DNA of 64,000 bases from Xanthobacteraceae bacterium (GCA_024508855.1 JANINJ010000092.1:1-64000); one strand, 5' to 3'; shown: positions 54,301 to 63,448, numbered from the stretch's first letter. The notes: generated from the letters alone by a model not told the origin. A program made the numbers and translations.

Positions 54301-55344
54301 ATGGAATCCGCTATCCCGACTCATCTGCGGACCGCGCGCACCAAGGATGCGCGGACGCCGAAAAACTACCAGCCGCCTTACCCATCATTCGTCGCCCGCC
54401 ATGCACCGGGCGTGAAGCGGGTGGTGATGGCCTATTTCGGCATTCAGTATCGGGATGCGCCGACACAAGCGAGCCGCGGCGCGCTCGACTGGCTCGCTTC
54501 GCGCTTTGCCGGCAGCAACGGGCCGACGCACTGGGACCGTGCGCAATATGTCGATAAAGCGCGTTTCACTAACGTCGTCTCGGTTGCCTATTGGGATGAT
54601 CCCAAATTGTTCGACGCGTGGTTCGAGGCGGCCCGCGAAGGCTGGACCGGCGATGTGCGCACGAAGGATAACGCCGGTTTCTTCATCGAAGTGCTGCGGC
54701 CGGCGGTGGAGTCCTACGAGACGCTGTTTTCTTCGCTGGGTCGGCCGGAAGGCATTGCCGTACTGGCCGACGACATGAGCGGGGAAGTGCAGGAGCACGC
54801 CTATTGGGGCGGAATGCGCGATCGGATCCCGCTATCCCAAAGCGACGACCTCGCGCCACGCGACAATCCGCGAATTGTCCGGCAGGGCTCACGCTTGCAA
54901 GTGGTCCCGCAGGACAACATCTGCATGATCCGGTCGGGACAGGACTGGACCGATACCGACGATGCCGAACGGCGGATGTATCTCAACGATGTCGAGCCCG
55001 TCCTGCGCGCGGGAATGGATTTTCTGCGCGACGAAGGGCCGGCGATCGGATGCTTCACCAACCGCTACATGCGCGTTCTCGACGCACACGGGAACGCCAC
55101 CGAAAAATCCTACGGCCAAAGCTGGTGGCACAGCCTTGAGGCATTGGAGCGATGGGCGGAATCGCATCCGACCCATGTGCGGATCTTTGGCGCGGCGATG
55201 AAATATCTCTCGACACTGGGGCCGGCTGCAAAGCTGCGGCTTTATCATGAAGTCAGCGTCGCCAGCGCCGAGGAGCAGTTTTTCGAATACCTCAATTGCC
55301 ACGAACAGACGGGCCTGCTGAATGCGGTCGAACTCGTGGCCTGA
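54301..55344 (+). CDS. Aldoxime dehydratase (haem enzyme)
   Basis: A 347-residue OxdA/OxdRE-type enzyme. It starts MESAIPTHLRTARTKD and has ARHAPGVKRVVMAYFGIQYR, RSGQDWTDTDDAE and the C-terminal SHPTHVRIFGA...LRLYHEVSVASAEEQFFEYLNCHE. Family knowledge: the proximal haem His and a distal catalytic His lie in this C-terminal stretch; H292 and H316 are the candidates, with S212 and an Arg at 173 or 175 also in place. It dehydrates aldoximes to nitriles. ATG 54301 follows GGAGACGTG; a long upstream frame overlaps nitrilase and is not used. Confidence 0.93.
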   Translation: MESAIPTHLRTARTKDARTPKNYQPPYPSFVARHAPGVKRVVMAYFGIQYRDAPTQASRGALDWLASRFAGSNGPTHWDRAQYVDKARFTNVVSVAYWDDPKLFDAWFEAAREGWTGDVRTKDNAGFFIEVLRPAVESYETLFSSLGRPEGIAVLADDMSGEVQEHAYWGGMRDRIPLSQSDDLAPRDNPRIVRQGSRLQVVPQDNICMIRSGQDWTDTDDAERRMYLNDVEPVLRAGMDFLRDEGPAIGCFTNRYMRVLDAHGNATEKSYGQSWWHSLEALERWAESHPTHVRIFGAAMKYLSTLGPAAKLRLYHEVSVASAEEQFFEYLNCHEQTGLLNAVELVA

Positions 55345-55385
55345 CGCGAACGGCTGGAGCGGATTTGGTTTAGGTGGAATCAACC

Positions 55386-55477
55386 TTCGTCATGCCCGGC
55401 TTTATGCCGGGCATCCACCCCTTGAGAATTTCAACGAAGTAAGACGTGGATGGCCGGGATAAACCGGCCATGACGAA
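55386..55477. repeat. MITE-like palindromic repeat
   Basis: A 92-bp element with outer inverted repeat TTCGTCATG/CATGACGAA (55386-55394 and 55469-55477) and two internal hairpins, ATGCCCGGC-TTTAT-GCCGGGCAT (55392-55414) and TGGCCGG-GATAAA-CCGGCCA (55451-55470). This belongs to the family of 'gtcatgcccgg' elements of Bradyrhizobium-like genomes; a half-unit is at 2329-2351. Confidence 0.8.
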
Positions 55478-55508
55478 TGGGCCTGTTTCCATCAAAGCAT
55501 AAGACGCT

Positions 55509-56444
55509 CTAGGCAGCGTTGTCACGCACCTTGCGGGCGGCCTGCTTCTGCTCATCGAATTCGCGGCGGCGGCGGGCAAGTTCTTCGGCGCCCATGGTTT
55601 CGATATTGTTGTAGTCGCGCTTCCATGTCGCATCCGCGATCCAGCGCAGCGGCGATTGCATCGTGGTCTGCGGCCCCGGCGCGGATTCCAGCAATCGCAA
55701 TGCGAGATCGAGGGTCAGAGCCTGAGAATCCACGTCGTGCGGTTTGCCGGCGGAGTTGCCGAGCGGAAAGTCGCTGAACAGGAAGCGCGGCACCGCGGCG
55801 AATTCCACGATATCCTTGGCACAGCCCATCACCACGGTGGGAATGCCGTTAGCTTCCAGATGCCGCGCCACCAGGCTGACGGTCTGATGACAGACCGGGC
55901 AGTTCGGCACCAGCACCGCGGCGTCGATATTGTCCGCCTTGCAGCGGGCGAGGATGTCCGGCGCGTCGGTATCGATGGTGACGCGATGGCTGCGATTGGT
56001 CGGCGCGCCGAAGAAGCGCGGCCCGACTTCGCCGATGCGCCCGCCGGCCGAGGCCTTGATCAGTTGCGGCAACGGGAACCAGGTGCCGCTATCCTCGGCG
56101 CTGGTGTGTACGCGGTCATACGCAATGTGCGAGATGCGCAGATCGTGCTCTTTCGATGTATCGCCGTCATAGACGGCATAGAACTTTGCGCCGCCATTGT
56201 ATGTCGCGCCCGGACCCTGATCGCCCTTGGCCGGATCGTAGGGTGCTGCGGTGGTGATGATGGTGACGCGGGACTTCGCCAGCGGTTTGCGCAGCGGCTG
56301 GAACGGTGCGCCGGTGTAATGCGCCCAGCGATACGGCGTGGTGTAGCCGATCGCCTCGTAATAGGCGCGGGTGCGCGCCATGTATTGAATGGGCTGGTCG
56401 TTGTCGGGCGCGAAACCGGTGTGGTCGTCAAGCGTCTCGGCCAT
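55509..56444 (-). CDS. Glycine/sarcosine/betaine reductase component B-like protein (Cys form)
   Basis: A 311-residue protein related to the GrdB/PrdB selenoproteins. VPNCPVCHQTVSLVARHLEANGIPTVVMGCAKD carries C182 and C185 in place of the Sec/Cys pair, and PRFLFSDFPLGNSAGKPHD is the usual C-terminal conserved segment. In anaerobes GrdB takes part in reductive cleavage of glycine, sarcosine or betaine. Here no GrdA/C/D genes are seen and the organism is not expected to ferment amino acids, so the substrate is unknown. Confidence 0.82.
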   Translation of the reverse strand: MAETLDDHTGFAPDNDQPIQYMARTRAYYEAIGYTTPYRWAHYTGAPFQPLRKPLAKSRVTIITTAAPYDPAKGDQGPGATYNGGAKFYAVYDGDTSKEHDLRISHIAYDRVHTSAEDSGTWFPLPQLIKASAGGRIGEVGPRFFGAPTNRSHRVTIDTDAPDILARCKADNIDAAVLVPNCPVCHQTVSLVARHLEANGIPTVVMGCAKDIVEFAAVPRFLFSDFPLGNSAGKPHDVDSQALTLDLALRLLESAPGPQTTMQSPLRWIADATWKRDYNNIETMGAEELARRRREFDEQKQAARKVRDNAA

Positions 56445-56550
56445 TTCGCAATCCCACGGTTGCGCCCCAATTCGAGGCTATCTGCTCTTGAATAGCTAGC
56501 TGCTGAGGCGTTGCTGTCAAGCCGCGCCATGCAGTCACCGGAAGGCAGCG

Positions 56551-57600
56551 ATGTCAGTGCGGAAGATCGGCGCGATCTGCATTCTTGTCGGCATGGTGCT
56601 GCTCGTGCGAATTCCGCGGTCGGTCGCCGAGGACGCGCCGCCACCGACACCGACTGCTCCCGCCGCGAAGCCGTCAGTCCCTGATGAGACCAATCACGAC
56701 AAGCCCGATGCCAGCGCGCAACCTCAACCCGCGCCAACTGGCGACACCGCCAAAGACACAGCGAAGGATACGACAAAGGATTCAGCCAACAAGGACGCTG
56801 GCACCCGCGAAGCGATGTGCCTGATGATCGAATCCGCGGCGAAGGCGGCCGGTCTGCCGCTGGAGTTCTTCTCGCGCGTGATCTGGCAGGAGAGCCGATT
56901 CCAGCCCGATGCGGTCGGTCCCGTGACCCGCAGCGGCGAACGCGCGCAGGGCATTGCGCAGTTCATGCCGGGAACGGCGAACGAACGGCGTCTGCTCGAT
57001 CCGTTCGATCCGGTGCAGGCACTGCCGAAGTCGGCGGAATTCCTGAGCGAATTGCGCGGCGAATTCGGCAATCTCGGCCTGGCGGCGGCGGCCTACAATG
57101 CCGGTCCGCGGCGCGTGCGGGAATGGATCGAGGGCAGCGGATCGATGCCGGCCGAGACCCGCAACTATGTGCTCGCGATTACCGGCGTTCCGATCGACGA
57201 CTGGAAGAACGCGACCGATCGTGCGCCGGACCGGGCGGCGGTTTCCAGTTGCCGCGAGTTGATGGCATTGCTTCAGCGCGCACCGAATCCGTTCGTTGCG
57301 GGGTTGGAGCAGCATGTGAAACTGGGCGCCGATCTGCCATGGGGCGTACAGCTTGCGGCTGGCTTTTCGCGGGATCGGGCGCTGGCGATGTATGCGCGGG
57401 CGATGAAGCGGTTGACGCCGGTGATCGGCGATCACGATCCGAACCTGCTGAGTTCGATCTGGCGCAGCCGCGGCACGCGGACCTTCTATCAGGTGCGGAT
57501 CGGCACCGACACGCGCGGGGCTGCCAACGACCTGTGCCAGCGTATCCGCCGCGCAGGACAGGCCTGTCTCGTGCTGCGGAACATGCGGGTGAGGGGCTGA
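56551..57600 (+). CDS. Lytic transglycosylase (SLT family)
   Basis: A 349-residue exported protein: signal peptide to about 27, then an Ala/Pro/Asp/Lys/Thr-rich linker (28-84, KDT repeats), then the SLT domain with catalytic E114 (SRVIWQESRFQPD), AQGIAQFMPGTA and AAAYNAGPRRVREWI. A further 140 residues follow, ending with a SPOR-like segment (FYQVRIGTDTRGAANDLCQRI). It cleaves peptidoglycan glycan strands. SD GGAAGGCAG is before the ATG. Confidence 0.9.
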   Translation: MSVRKIGAICILVGMVLLVRIPRSVAEDAPPPTPTAPAAKPSVPDETNHDKPDASAQPQPAPTGDTAKDTAKDTTKDSANKDAGTREAMCLMIESAAKAAGLPLEFFSRVIWQESRFQPDAVGPVTRSGERAQGIAQFMPGTANERRLLDPFDPVQALPKSAEFLSELRGEFGNLGLAAAAYNAGPRRVREWIEGSGSMPAETRNYVLAITGVPIDDWKNATDRAPDRAAVSSCRELMALLQRAPNPFVAGLEQHVKLGADLPWGVQLAAGFSRDRALAMYARAMKRLTPVIGDHDPNLLSSIWRSRGTRTFYQVRIGTDTRGAANDLCQRIRRAGQACLVLRNMRVRG

Positions 57601-57690
57601 GGTCATATCCATGCGTCCGCGGCGGTTGACGTCGAGATGCTTTCGCCGGAGTAGTCGCACAGAACAAACGGCATGCTGCGGGCTTAGACG

Positions 57691-58425
57691 GTGTTTCCTG
57701 CTCTCGACTCTCCGAAATGGCAAGGCGTCGCATCGCCATACTTCATTGGGGTCAAAGCGGTCGGCTCGACGATCCTGACTCTCGTGCTGTTTGCGACCTA
57801 TCTCGGCATCGGTGCACTGGCGCACGACTCCGGCTTCAGCCTCGGCTGGGCGCTGTCGAGCACGCTGTTCGTCTGGGCCGGGCCGGCACAGATCATTCTG
57901 ATCTCCACGCTGGGCACCGGCGGCACCGTCGTGCAGGCGGCCATCGCGGTGACGCTCAGCGCGATCCGGCTGTTTCCCATGGTGGTGTCGGTATTGCCGA
58001 TGGTGCGCACGCGGGAGACGCCGATGCGCAAGCTGGCGCTGCCGGCGCATTTCGTTGCCGTCACCATGTGGATCGAATGCTCGCGGATGCTGCCGCAAGT
58101 GCCGCGCGAACGGCGCGTTGCGTTCACGAATGGACTGGGCACCGGACTGGTTTCGGTCTGCCTGATCGCGACCACGCTAGGGTATGTGCTGGCGGCGAAT
58201 TTGCCGGAGCTGCTGGCGGCGGCGATCCTGCTGCTGACGCCGCTGGCGTTCCTGTTCTCGACGGCGCGCAACAGCCGCCAACTCGTCGACCGTCTTGCGC
58301 TGGTGCTGGGCCTCGCGCTGTTTCCGCTCATGGCGATGCTGCACACCGGCGTCGATATTCTGCTGAGCGGGGTTGCGGCCGGCACGCTGGCCTACGGCGT
58401 GCACTGGTGGCGGAGGCGGGCATGA
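57691..58425 (+). CDS. Branched-chain amino acid exporter large subunit (AzlC family)
   Basis: A 244-residue membrane protein of the AzlC family: FATYLGIGALAHDSGFSLGWALSSTLFVWAGPAQIILIS and about five or six more helices, ending TLAYGVHWWRRR. Together with AzlD it exports branched-chain amino acids or analogues. GTG start at 57691; the ATGA overlap with the next gene shows cotranscription. Confidence 0.88.
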   Translation: MFPALDSPKWQGVASPYFIGVKAVGSTILTLVLFATYLGIGALAHDSGFSLGWALSSTLFVWAGPAQIILISTLGTGGTVVQAAIAVTLSAIRLFPMVVSVLPMVRTRETPMRKLALPAHFVAVTMWIECSRMLPQVPRERRVAFTNGLGTGLVSVCLIATTLGYVLAANLPELLAAAILLLTPLAFLFSTARNSRQLVDRLALVLGLALFPLMAMLHTGVDILLSGVAAGTLAYGVHWWRRRA

Positions 58426-58766
58426 GCAGCTTCATTGGCGACTGGCACGCATTGCTGATCCTGCTGCTCGCGGGTATCCTGCCCAACGAGATATGGCGCG
58501 TGCTGGGCCTGGTGTTCGGCGGTGGCATCGACGAAGGTTCGGAATTGCTGGTTTGGGTGCGCGCCACCGCCACTGCGATTCTGGCAGGCGTGATCGCGCA
58601 AATTCTGGTGTTTCCGCCGGGCGTGCTGGCGAGCATTCCTGATCTGGTGCGATATGGTGCAGTGGCTGCGGGATTTGCTGCGTTCGTCGCGACACGGCAA
58701 TCGATCCTCGCGGGCGTGCTGTGCGGCGAGGCCGTGATGCTCGCCGGCAAATGGTGGCTTGGGTGA
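58422..58766 (+). CDS. AzlD-family small subunit
   Basis: A 114-residue protein with four hydrophobic segments (HALLILLLAGILPNEIWRVLG, ATAILAGVIAQILVF, YGAVAAGFAAFVA and SILAGVLCGEAVMLAG). It is the partner of the upstream AzlC protein; the ATG overlaps the AzlC stop (ATGA). Confidence 0.88.
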   Translation: MSSFIGDWHALLILLLAGILPNEIWRVLGLVFGGGIDEGSELLVWVRATATAILAGVIAQILVFPPGVLASIPDLVRYGAVAAGFAAFVATRQSILAGVLCGEAVMLAGKWWLG

Positions 58767-58787
58767 CGCGGAGGCAAGGGCGATAGC

Positions 58788-59282
58788 ATGGTTCGTGAAA
58801 GCGAAATCCGGACGAACGAAGTGGCGGTCGACGCGCCTGCGGCGACCGATGCGGGGCTGGTCTTCATCGGCCGCATTCGCACGCCGTGGACCTCGCGGCT
58901 CGAGACGCCGCGCCAGGGCCGCGTCGATGGTCCGGTTTGCCGGCTCGAGATTTTCGATCCATGGGTGCCGGCGCTGCAGGGCATCGAGCTTTATTCGAGC
59001 CTCGAGGTGATCTACTGGCTGCACATGTCGCGTCGCGATCTTGTATTGCAGAGCCCGAAGAACGACGGCGCGGTGCGCGGCACGTTCTCGCTGCGCACGC
59101 CGGTACGGCCCAATCCGCTCGGCACCTCGATGGTGAAACTAGTCGACGTCGAAGGCGCAACGGTACTGGTGCGCGGGCTGGATTGCCTCGACGGCACGCC
59201 GCTAGTCGATCTCAAGCCGGACCGCTGCCAGTTCACGCCGCTCGCGCCGCCCCAGAAGGGCGACTACGAGGTCGGCGAATAG
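58788..59282 (+). CDS. trmO: tRNA m6t6A37 methyltransferase (TrmO/TsaA)
   Basis: A 164-residue TsaA-like beta-barrel enzyme: [56 protein letters not shown] and [17 protein letters not shown]. TrmO N6-methylates the threonylcarbamoyl group of tRNA-Thr A37. SD GGAGG is about 14 bases from the ATG. Confidence 0.88.
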   Translation: MVRESEIRTNEVAVDAPAATDAGLVFIGRIRTPWTSRLETPRQGRVDGPVCRLEIFDPWVPALQGIELYSSLEVIYWLHMSRRDLVLQSPKNDGAVRGTFSLRTPVRPNPLGTSMVKLVDVEGATVLVRGLDCLDGTPLVDLKPDRCQFTPLAPPQKGDYEVGE

Positions 59283-59307
59283 CGCGCGTGTTGGCAGGAA
59301 AGTTGGA

Positions 59308-59736
59308 TCAACCGCTTTTCAGCGCGGCGATCAGCTTGGCGGCGTGACCTTCCAGCACTTTCATATCTTCCTTGCGGCTTGCCGGCGGCAGCAACGCGAC
59401 GCCGTCGAAGCGGGGAATCACATGCATGTGCAGGTGATAGACCTCCTGGCCGCTGGCAGGTTCGCTGAATTGCACGATCATCATGCCGTCCGCGTTGAAG
59501 GCCGGCATTGCAGCACGGGCGATCAGGCGCGATGCGCGCGCGACATGGGCGAAGTCGTCGGCTGAAATGTCGAGCAGGTTACGCGCCGGAGCCTTCGGGA
59601 TCACCAGCGTATGGCCGGGCGCGCGCGGCATGATGTCGAGAAAGGCGAGGACGTGATCGTTCTCGTAGACCTTGAAGCAGGGAATTTCCCCGCGCAGGAT
59701 TTTCGCGAAGATATTATTGGTGTCGTAGGCGGTCAT
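59308..59736 (-). CDS. HIT-family hydrolase
   Basis: A 142-residue HINT-like protein: NNIFAKILRGEIPCFKVYENDHVLAFLDIMPRAPGHTLVIPK and the triad YHLHMHVIPRF (HxHxH). It hydrolyses adenosine phosphoramidates or dinucleoside polyphosphates. Convergent with trmO. Confidence 0.92.
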   Translation of the reverse strand: MTAYDTNNIFAKILRGEIPCFKVYENDHVLAFLDIMPRAPGHTLVIPKAPARNLLDISADDFAHVARASRLIARAAMPAFNADGMMIVQFSEPASGQEVYHLHMHVIPRFDGVALLPPASRKEDMKVLEGHAAKLIAALKSG

Positions 59737-59784
59737 GCTGGCTCCTGAAATCGCGGGTCACTTTCACCGGCCAGCTTGTGGCGG

Positions 59785-60960
59785 TCAAGACGGATCGTTG
59801 CCGCTGCCCTTGCGGAACGGGCCGGCATCGGTCAGTTCGCGAACCGCCTCGGCAACGTAAGCGCGTTCGTGCTTCAGGTAATCGTGCACGGCGCGGCGCA
59901 GCGCCGGATCGGCGATGTAATGCGCGGAGTAGGTGGTTTGCGGCAGGTAGCCGCGTGCGATCTTGTGTTCGCCCTGCGCGCCGGCCTCGACGGTCTTCAG
60001 GCCGTGGCGGATCGCGAAATCGATCGCCTGATAATAGCAGACCTCGAAATGCAGGAACGGGTGATGCTCGATGGCGCCCCAGTGCCTGCCGAACAGCGTA
60101 TCGCTGCCGATGAAGTTGATCGCGCCGGCGATCCAGCGGCCGTTGCGCTTCGCCATGATCAGCGCGATGCGATCGGCCATGGTTTCGCCGACCTGCGAGT
60201 AGAACGCGCGCGTCAGGTAAGGACGCCCCCATTTGCGCGAGCCGGTCTCCATGTAGAATTCGAAGAAGGCATCCCACACTTCCTCGGTCAGGTCGCCGCC
60301 GGTCAGGGCGTGGATGGTGATACCGTTGGCGAGGGCGTCGCGGCGCTCGCGGCGGATCGCCTTGCGGTGGCGTGAGGCGAGGGTGGCGAGAAAATCCTCG
60401 AAGCTCGCATAGCCTTCGTTGCGCCAGTGGAATTGTTGGTCGGTGCGCTGCAGGAAATCCTCGCCGGCGAGGAACGCCCATTCGCTCTCCTGCGCGAACG
60501 TGACGTGCACCGAGGACGCTTCGACCGCATTGCAGAGCGCCTTCAGACCGCCCGCGAGCGCGGCGCGAACACGGTCGGCATCGACACCCTCGCGCACCAG
60601 CAGGCGCGGGCCGGACGCAGGCGTGAACGGCACCGAGGCCTGCAGCTTGGGATAATATTGACCGCCGGCGCGCTCATAGGCATCGGCCCAGCCGCGGTCG
60701 AACACGTATTCGCCCTGCGAGTGCGATTTCAGATAACACGGCACCAGGCCGACGATCTTGCTATCCAGCTTTGCCACCAGATGCCGAGGCCCCCAGCCGG
60801 TGCGGGGGCAGGCGGAATTCGATTGCTCGCAGGCGGCAAAGAAGGCGTGACTGACAAACGGATTGTAAGCCGATCCGGGATTGGCGCAGGCATCCCAGTC
60901 CGCAGCCGGAATCATGCTTGCGGACGAGACTGCTTCGAGGGTGATTTCGGATGACGCCAT
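59785..60960 (-). CDS. DUF482/GNAT-fold peptidogalycan biosynthesis-type protein
   Basis: A 391-residue protein with the DUF482 features: NPFVSHAFFAACEQSNSACPRTGWGPRHLV, VFDRGWADAYERAGGQYYPKLQASVPFTP, and SRHRKAIRRERRDA. Members are GNAT-like transferases with a role proposed in cell-wall or peptidogalycan biosynthesis. Start ATG 60960. It is probably cotranscribed with HIT (48-base gap). Confidence 0.85.
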   Translation of the reverse strand: MASSEITLEAVSSASMIPAADWDACANPGSAYNPFVSHAFFAACEQSNSACPRTGWGPRHLVAKLDSKIVGLVPCYLKSHSQGEYVFDRGWADAYERAGGQYYPKLQASVPFTPASGPRLLVREGVDADRVRAALAGGLKALCNAVEASSVHVTFAQESEWAFLAGEDFLQRTDQQFHWRNEGYASFEDFLATLASRHRKAIRRERRDALANGITIHALTGGDLTEEVWDAFFEFYMETGSRKWGRPYLTRAFYSQVGETMADRIALIMAKRNGRWIAGAINFIGSDTLFGRHWGAIEHHPFLHFEVCYYQAIDFAIRHGLKTVEAGAQGEHKIARGYLPQTTYSAHYIADPALRRAVHDYLKHERAYVAEAVRELTDAGPFRKGSGNDPS

Positions 60961-61059
60961 CAATGATCTGAACCGGTCACGTTGGCGGTATACTCCAGAC
61001 AGTGACGAACTGATCTTATAAGTTGTGGGCGATCCGCACCAGTTCAAGGGCGTTCTGCA

Positions 61060-61812
61060 TCATGGATCTGGAACAAATCCCTCGAACACCATCTGGTCCG
61101 CATAGCGCGCGGCGCGGGCGCGCTGCTCCGGAGTGCGGATGGTCCAGGCCAGCAGCGGGCAGCCGAAAATGTTGCGGGCGATCCACGGCGCAGGGGCGGG
61201 AAGCTGCTCGATCCAGTAGTTGACGAAATGCGGCTGCGTCTGCATGGCGTGGCGCAGATACAGCATGCCATCACGCTGCGCGGGCGTCAGCTTGGCCCAG
61301 TAGCTATCGTCGTAGGTGCGTTGGGCGATGATCCCGCGCGGCAATGCAGGCAACGCCTCGCGCAGCACCAGTACCTGATCCGGATCGAACGACATCACCG
61401 CCGCCGGCCCGGTATATGACGCGAGCACCTCGGCGATGCGCCGGACCAGCTTGCGGTCGCCGTCGAAGTGACTCTTCACCTCGATCACCAGCGGCACGCG
61501 ACCCGCAACCAGCGTGCAGAGATCGCCGAGCGATATCATCCGCTCCGGCGTGTCCTTGAACGTCACCTGTCGCAGTTGCGCCGCCGTCATGTCGCGCAAT
61601 GCGCCGCTGCCGTCGGTCAGCCGGCCGAGCGCATCGTCGTGATGCACCATGGCCTCGCCGTCGGCGGTGAGCTGCAGATCGGTCTCGATGGCGAAGTTGC
61701 CCGCGACCGCCGCCGTAAACGCGCCCGGCATGTTCTCGACGATGCCGCGGGCGCGATCGTGCAGGCCGCGATGGGCGACCGGACGCGCGATCAGCCAGTC
61801 GGGTGCGCGCAT
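61060..61812 (-). CDS. Glycerophosphodiester phosphodiesterase
   Basis: A 250-residue GDPD with H14 (PVAHRGLHD), E43 (AIETDLQLTADG) and the second His in MVHHDDALGRLT, the usual metal and acid-base residues. No signal peptide, so cytoplasmic. It cleaves glycerophosphodiesters. Twelve bases after RidA, so an operon. Confidence 0.92.
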   Translation of the reverse strand: MRAPDWLIARPVAHRGLHDRARGIVENMPGAFTAAVAGNFAIETDLQLTADGEAMVHHDDALGRLTDGSGALRDMTAAQLRQVTFKDTPERMISLGDLCTLVAGRVPLVIEVKSHFDGDRKLVRRIAEVLASYTGPAAVMSFDPDQVLVLREALPALPRGIIAQRTYDDSYWAKLTPAQRDGMLYLRHAMQTQPHFVNYWIEQLPAPAPWIARNIFGCPLLAWTIRTPEQRARAARYADQMVFEGFVPDP

Positions 61813-61824
61813 CGCGGCGTCCGG

Positions 61825-62292
61825 TCAGGAGACTTCGAAGATGCCTTCGACTTCCACCGCAGCGTCGCCCGGCAGCGATGCCACGCCGACGGTGGAGCGC
61901 GCATGACGTCCCTTGTCGCCGAAGGCGGCGACCATCAGGTCGGATGCGCCGTTGAGTACCTTCGGTCCGTCGACGAAGTCGGGCGCGGAATTGACGAAGC
62001 CGCCGAGACGCACGACGCGCGTAACCTTGTCGAGGTCGCCGAGCGCAGCCTTGATCTGCGCCAGCAGGTTGATCGCGCAGCCGCGCGCAGCCGCATTGCC
62101 TTGCTCGATGGTGACGCCGGCGCCGAGCTTGCCTTTCGCGATCAGCTTGCCTTCGGCATTGACGCAAACCTGGCCCGACACGATCAGCAGGTTTCCGGTG
62201 CGGACGAAGCCGACATAATTCGCGATCGGGCTCGCCGGTTCATGCAACACGATGCCCTGTGCCGCGAGTTTCTGCTCAACTGTTCCTGCCAT
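61825..62292 (-). CDS. RidA/YjgF-family protein
   Basis: A 155-residue member of the long YjgF subgroup: FVRTGNLLIVSGQVCVNAEGKLIAKGKLG and NLLAQIKAALGDLDKVTRVVRLGGFVNSAPDF, with VEVEGIFEVS at the end. Short RidA proteins deaminate reactive enamines; this longer subgroup is less defined and lacks the usual C-terminal Arg pattern (RxxV replaced). ATG 62292 starts behind GGGGAATG. Confidence 0.85.
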   Translation of the reverse strand: MAGTVEQKLAAQGIVLHEPASPIANYVGFVRTGNLLIVSGQVCVNAEGKLIAKGKLGAGVTIEQGNAAARGCAINLLAQIKAALGDLDKVTRVVRLGGFVNSAPDFVDGPKVLNGASDLMVAAFGDKGRHARSTVGVASLPGDAAVEVEGIFEVS

Positions 62293-62419
62293 GACATTCC
62301 CCAATGATTGCTGTCGCGCCCAAACCCCGTCGACCGAATACCCCTCGGTCGACACACCCTATTTCGCCTATCGTGGAATGACATGCAAGCGACCCGCACG
62401 CACGGGCGCTCGCACGCAG

Positions 62420-63448
62420 TTATGCAACGCGTGCGCAATTACCGTCGTGGTGCACGCATTGATTGACTTCGACGGTGATGTGGCTGAGGTTTTTCACTTC
62501 AATCAGGCGCGATTTGTAGGATTCCGAAGGTTTCGGCTGATCGGTGACGATTGTCACAATAGCAGCATAATGGCCCGGCCCGACTTGCCACAGATGCAGG
62601 TCGGAAACTCGATCGCCGTCGATCTCGAGCCGTTCGCGAATGGTGCCGGCAAGCTTCGGATCGGGCACTACGTCGATCAGGATCGCGCCGGTGGTTCGGA
62701 TCAATCCGAAGGCCCAGCTTGCGATCACGACACTGCCGACGAGGCCGACCGCCGCGTCGATCCAGACCCAGCCAAAGGATTTCGCCAGCACGAGTCCGGC
62801 GATCGCCAGCACGGATGTCGCAGCATCCGCCAGCACGTGCACATAGGCGGCGCGCAGATTGTTGTCGCTGTGATGATCGTGGCCATGATCGGCGTGAGCG
62901 TGATGAGCGTGATGAGCGTGATCGTGGTGGTCATGACCGTGGTGGTCGTGATCGTGCGAATGGCTATGCGAATGGCCGTGGTGATGATCGTGGTCCTCGC
63001 GCAGCAGCCATGCCGACGCCAGATTGACGACGAGACCCAGCGCAGCAATGGCAATCGCTTCGTCATAGGCAATCGGTTGCGGGCTGGCGAAGCGCCCGAT
63101 GCTTTCATAGGCCACCATCAGCGCGATCATTCCGAGCACGATCGCGCTGGCAAAGGCGGCGAGGTCGCCGAGTTTGCCGGTGCCGAACGCGAAGCGCGGA
63201 CTGTGCGCATGCTGGCGTGCGTAACGATAGGCAAGGGCGGCGATCCCGATCGCCACTGCATGGGTGGACATGTGCCAGCCATCGGCCAGCAGCGCCATCG
63301 AGCCGAAGATGCTGCCGCCGATGATTTCGGCCGTCATCATCGCCAGCGTCAGCCAGACCACCAGCCAGGTCCGCCGCTCGTTGCGCGCGTGCTGGCTGCC
63401 GAGAAAGACGTGATCGTGCGTCCATTTTTCGAGCGAATGCGAATGCAT
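62420..63448 (-). CDS. dmeF: Cation diffusion facilitator, DmeF type (Co/Ni efflux)
   Basis: A 342-residue CDF with the DmeF opening MHSHSLEKWTHDHVFLGSQH and six helices. Cytoplasmic His-rich loop (about 160-200) is very long, with HDHDHHGHDHH-type repeats. Metal-binding Asp/His residues ADGWHMSTHA and YVHVLADAATSVLA are present. In rhizobia DmeF exports Co2+ and Ni2+ and sits next to dmeR; no dmeR-like gene is adjacent here. Confidence 0.9.
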   Translation of the reverse strand: MHSHSLEKWTHDHVFLGSQHARNERRTWLVVWLTLAMMTAEIIGGSIFGSMALLADGWHMSTHAVAIGIAALAYRYARQHAHSPRFAFGTGKLGDLAAFASAIVLGMIALMVAYESIGRFASPQPIAYDEAIAIAALGLVVNLASAWLLREDHDHHHGHSHSHSHDHDHHGHDHHDHAHHAHHAHADHGHDHHSDNNLRAAYVHVLADAATSVLAIAGLVLAKSFGWVWIDAAVGLVGSVVIASWAFGLIRTTGAILIDVVPDPKLAGTIRERLEIDGDRVSDLHLWQVGPGHYAAIVTIVTDQPKPSESYKSRLIEVKNLSHITVEVNQCVHHDGNCARVA

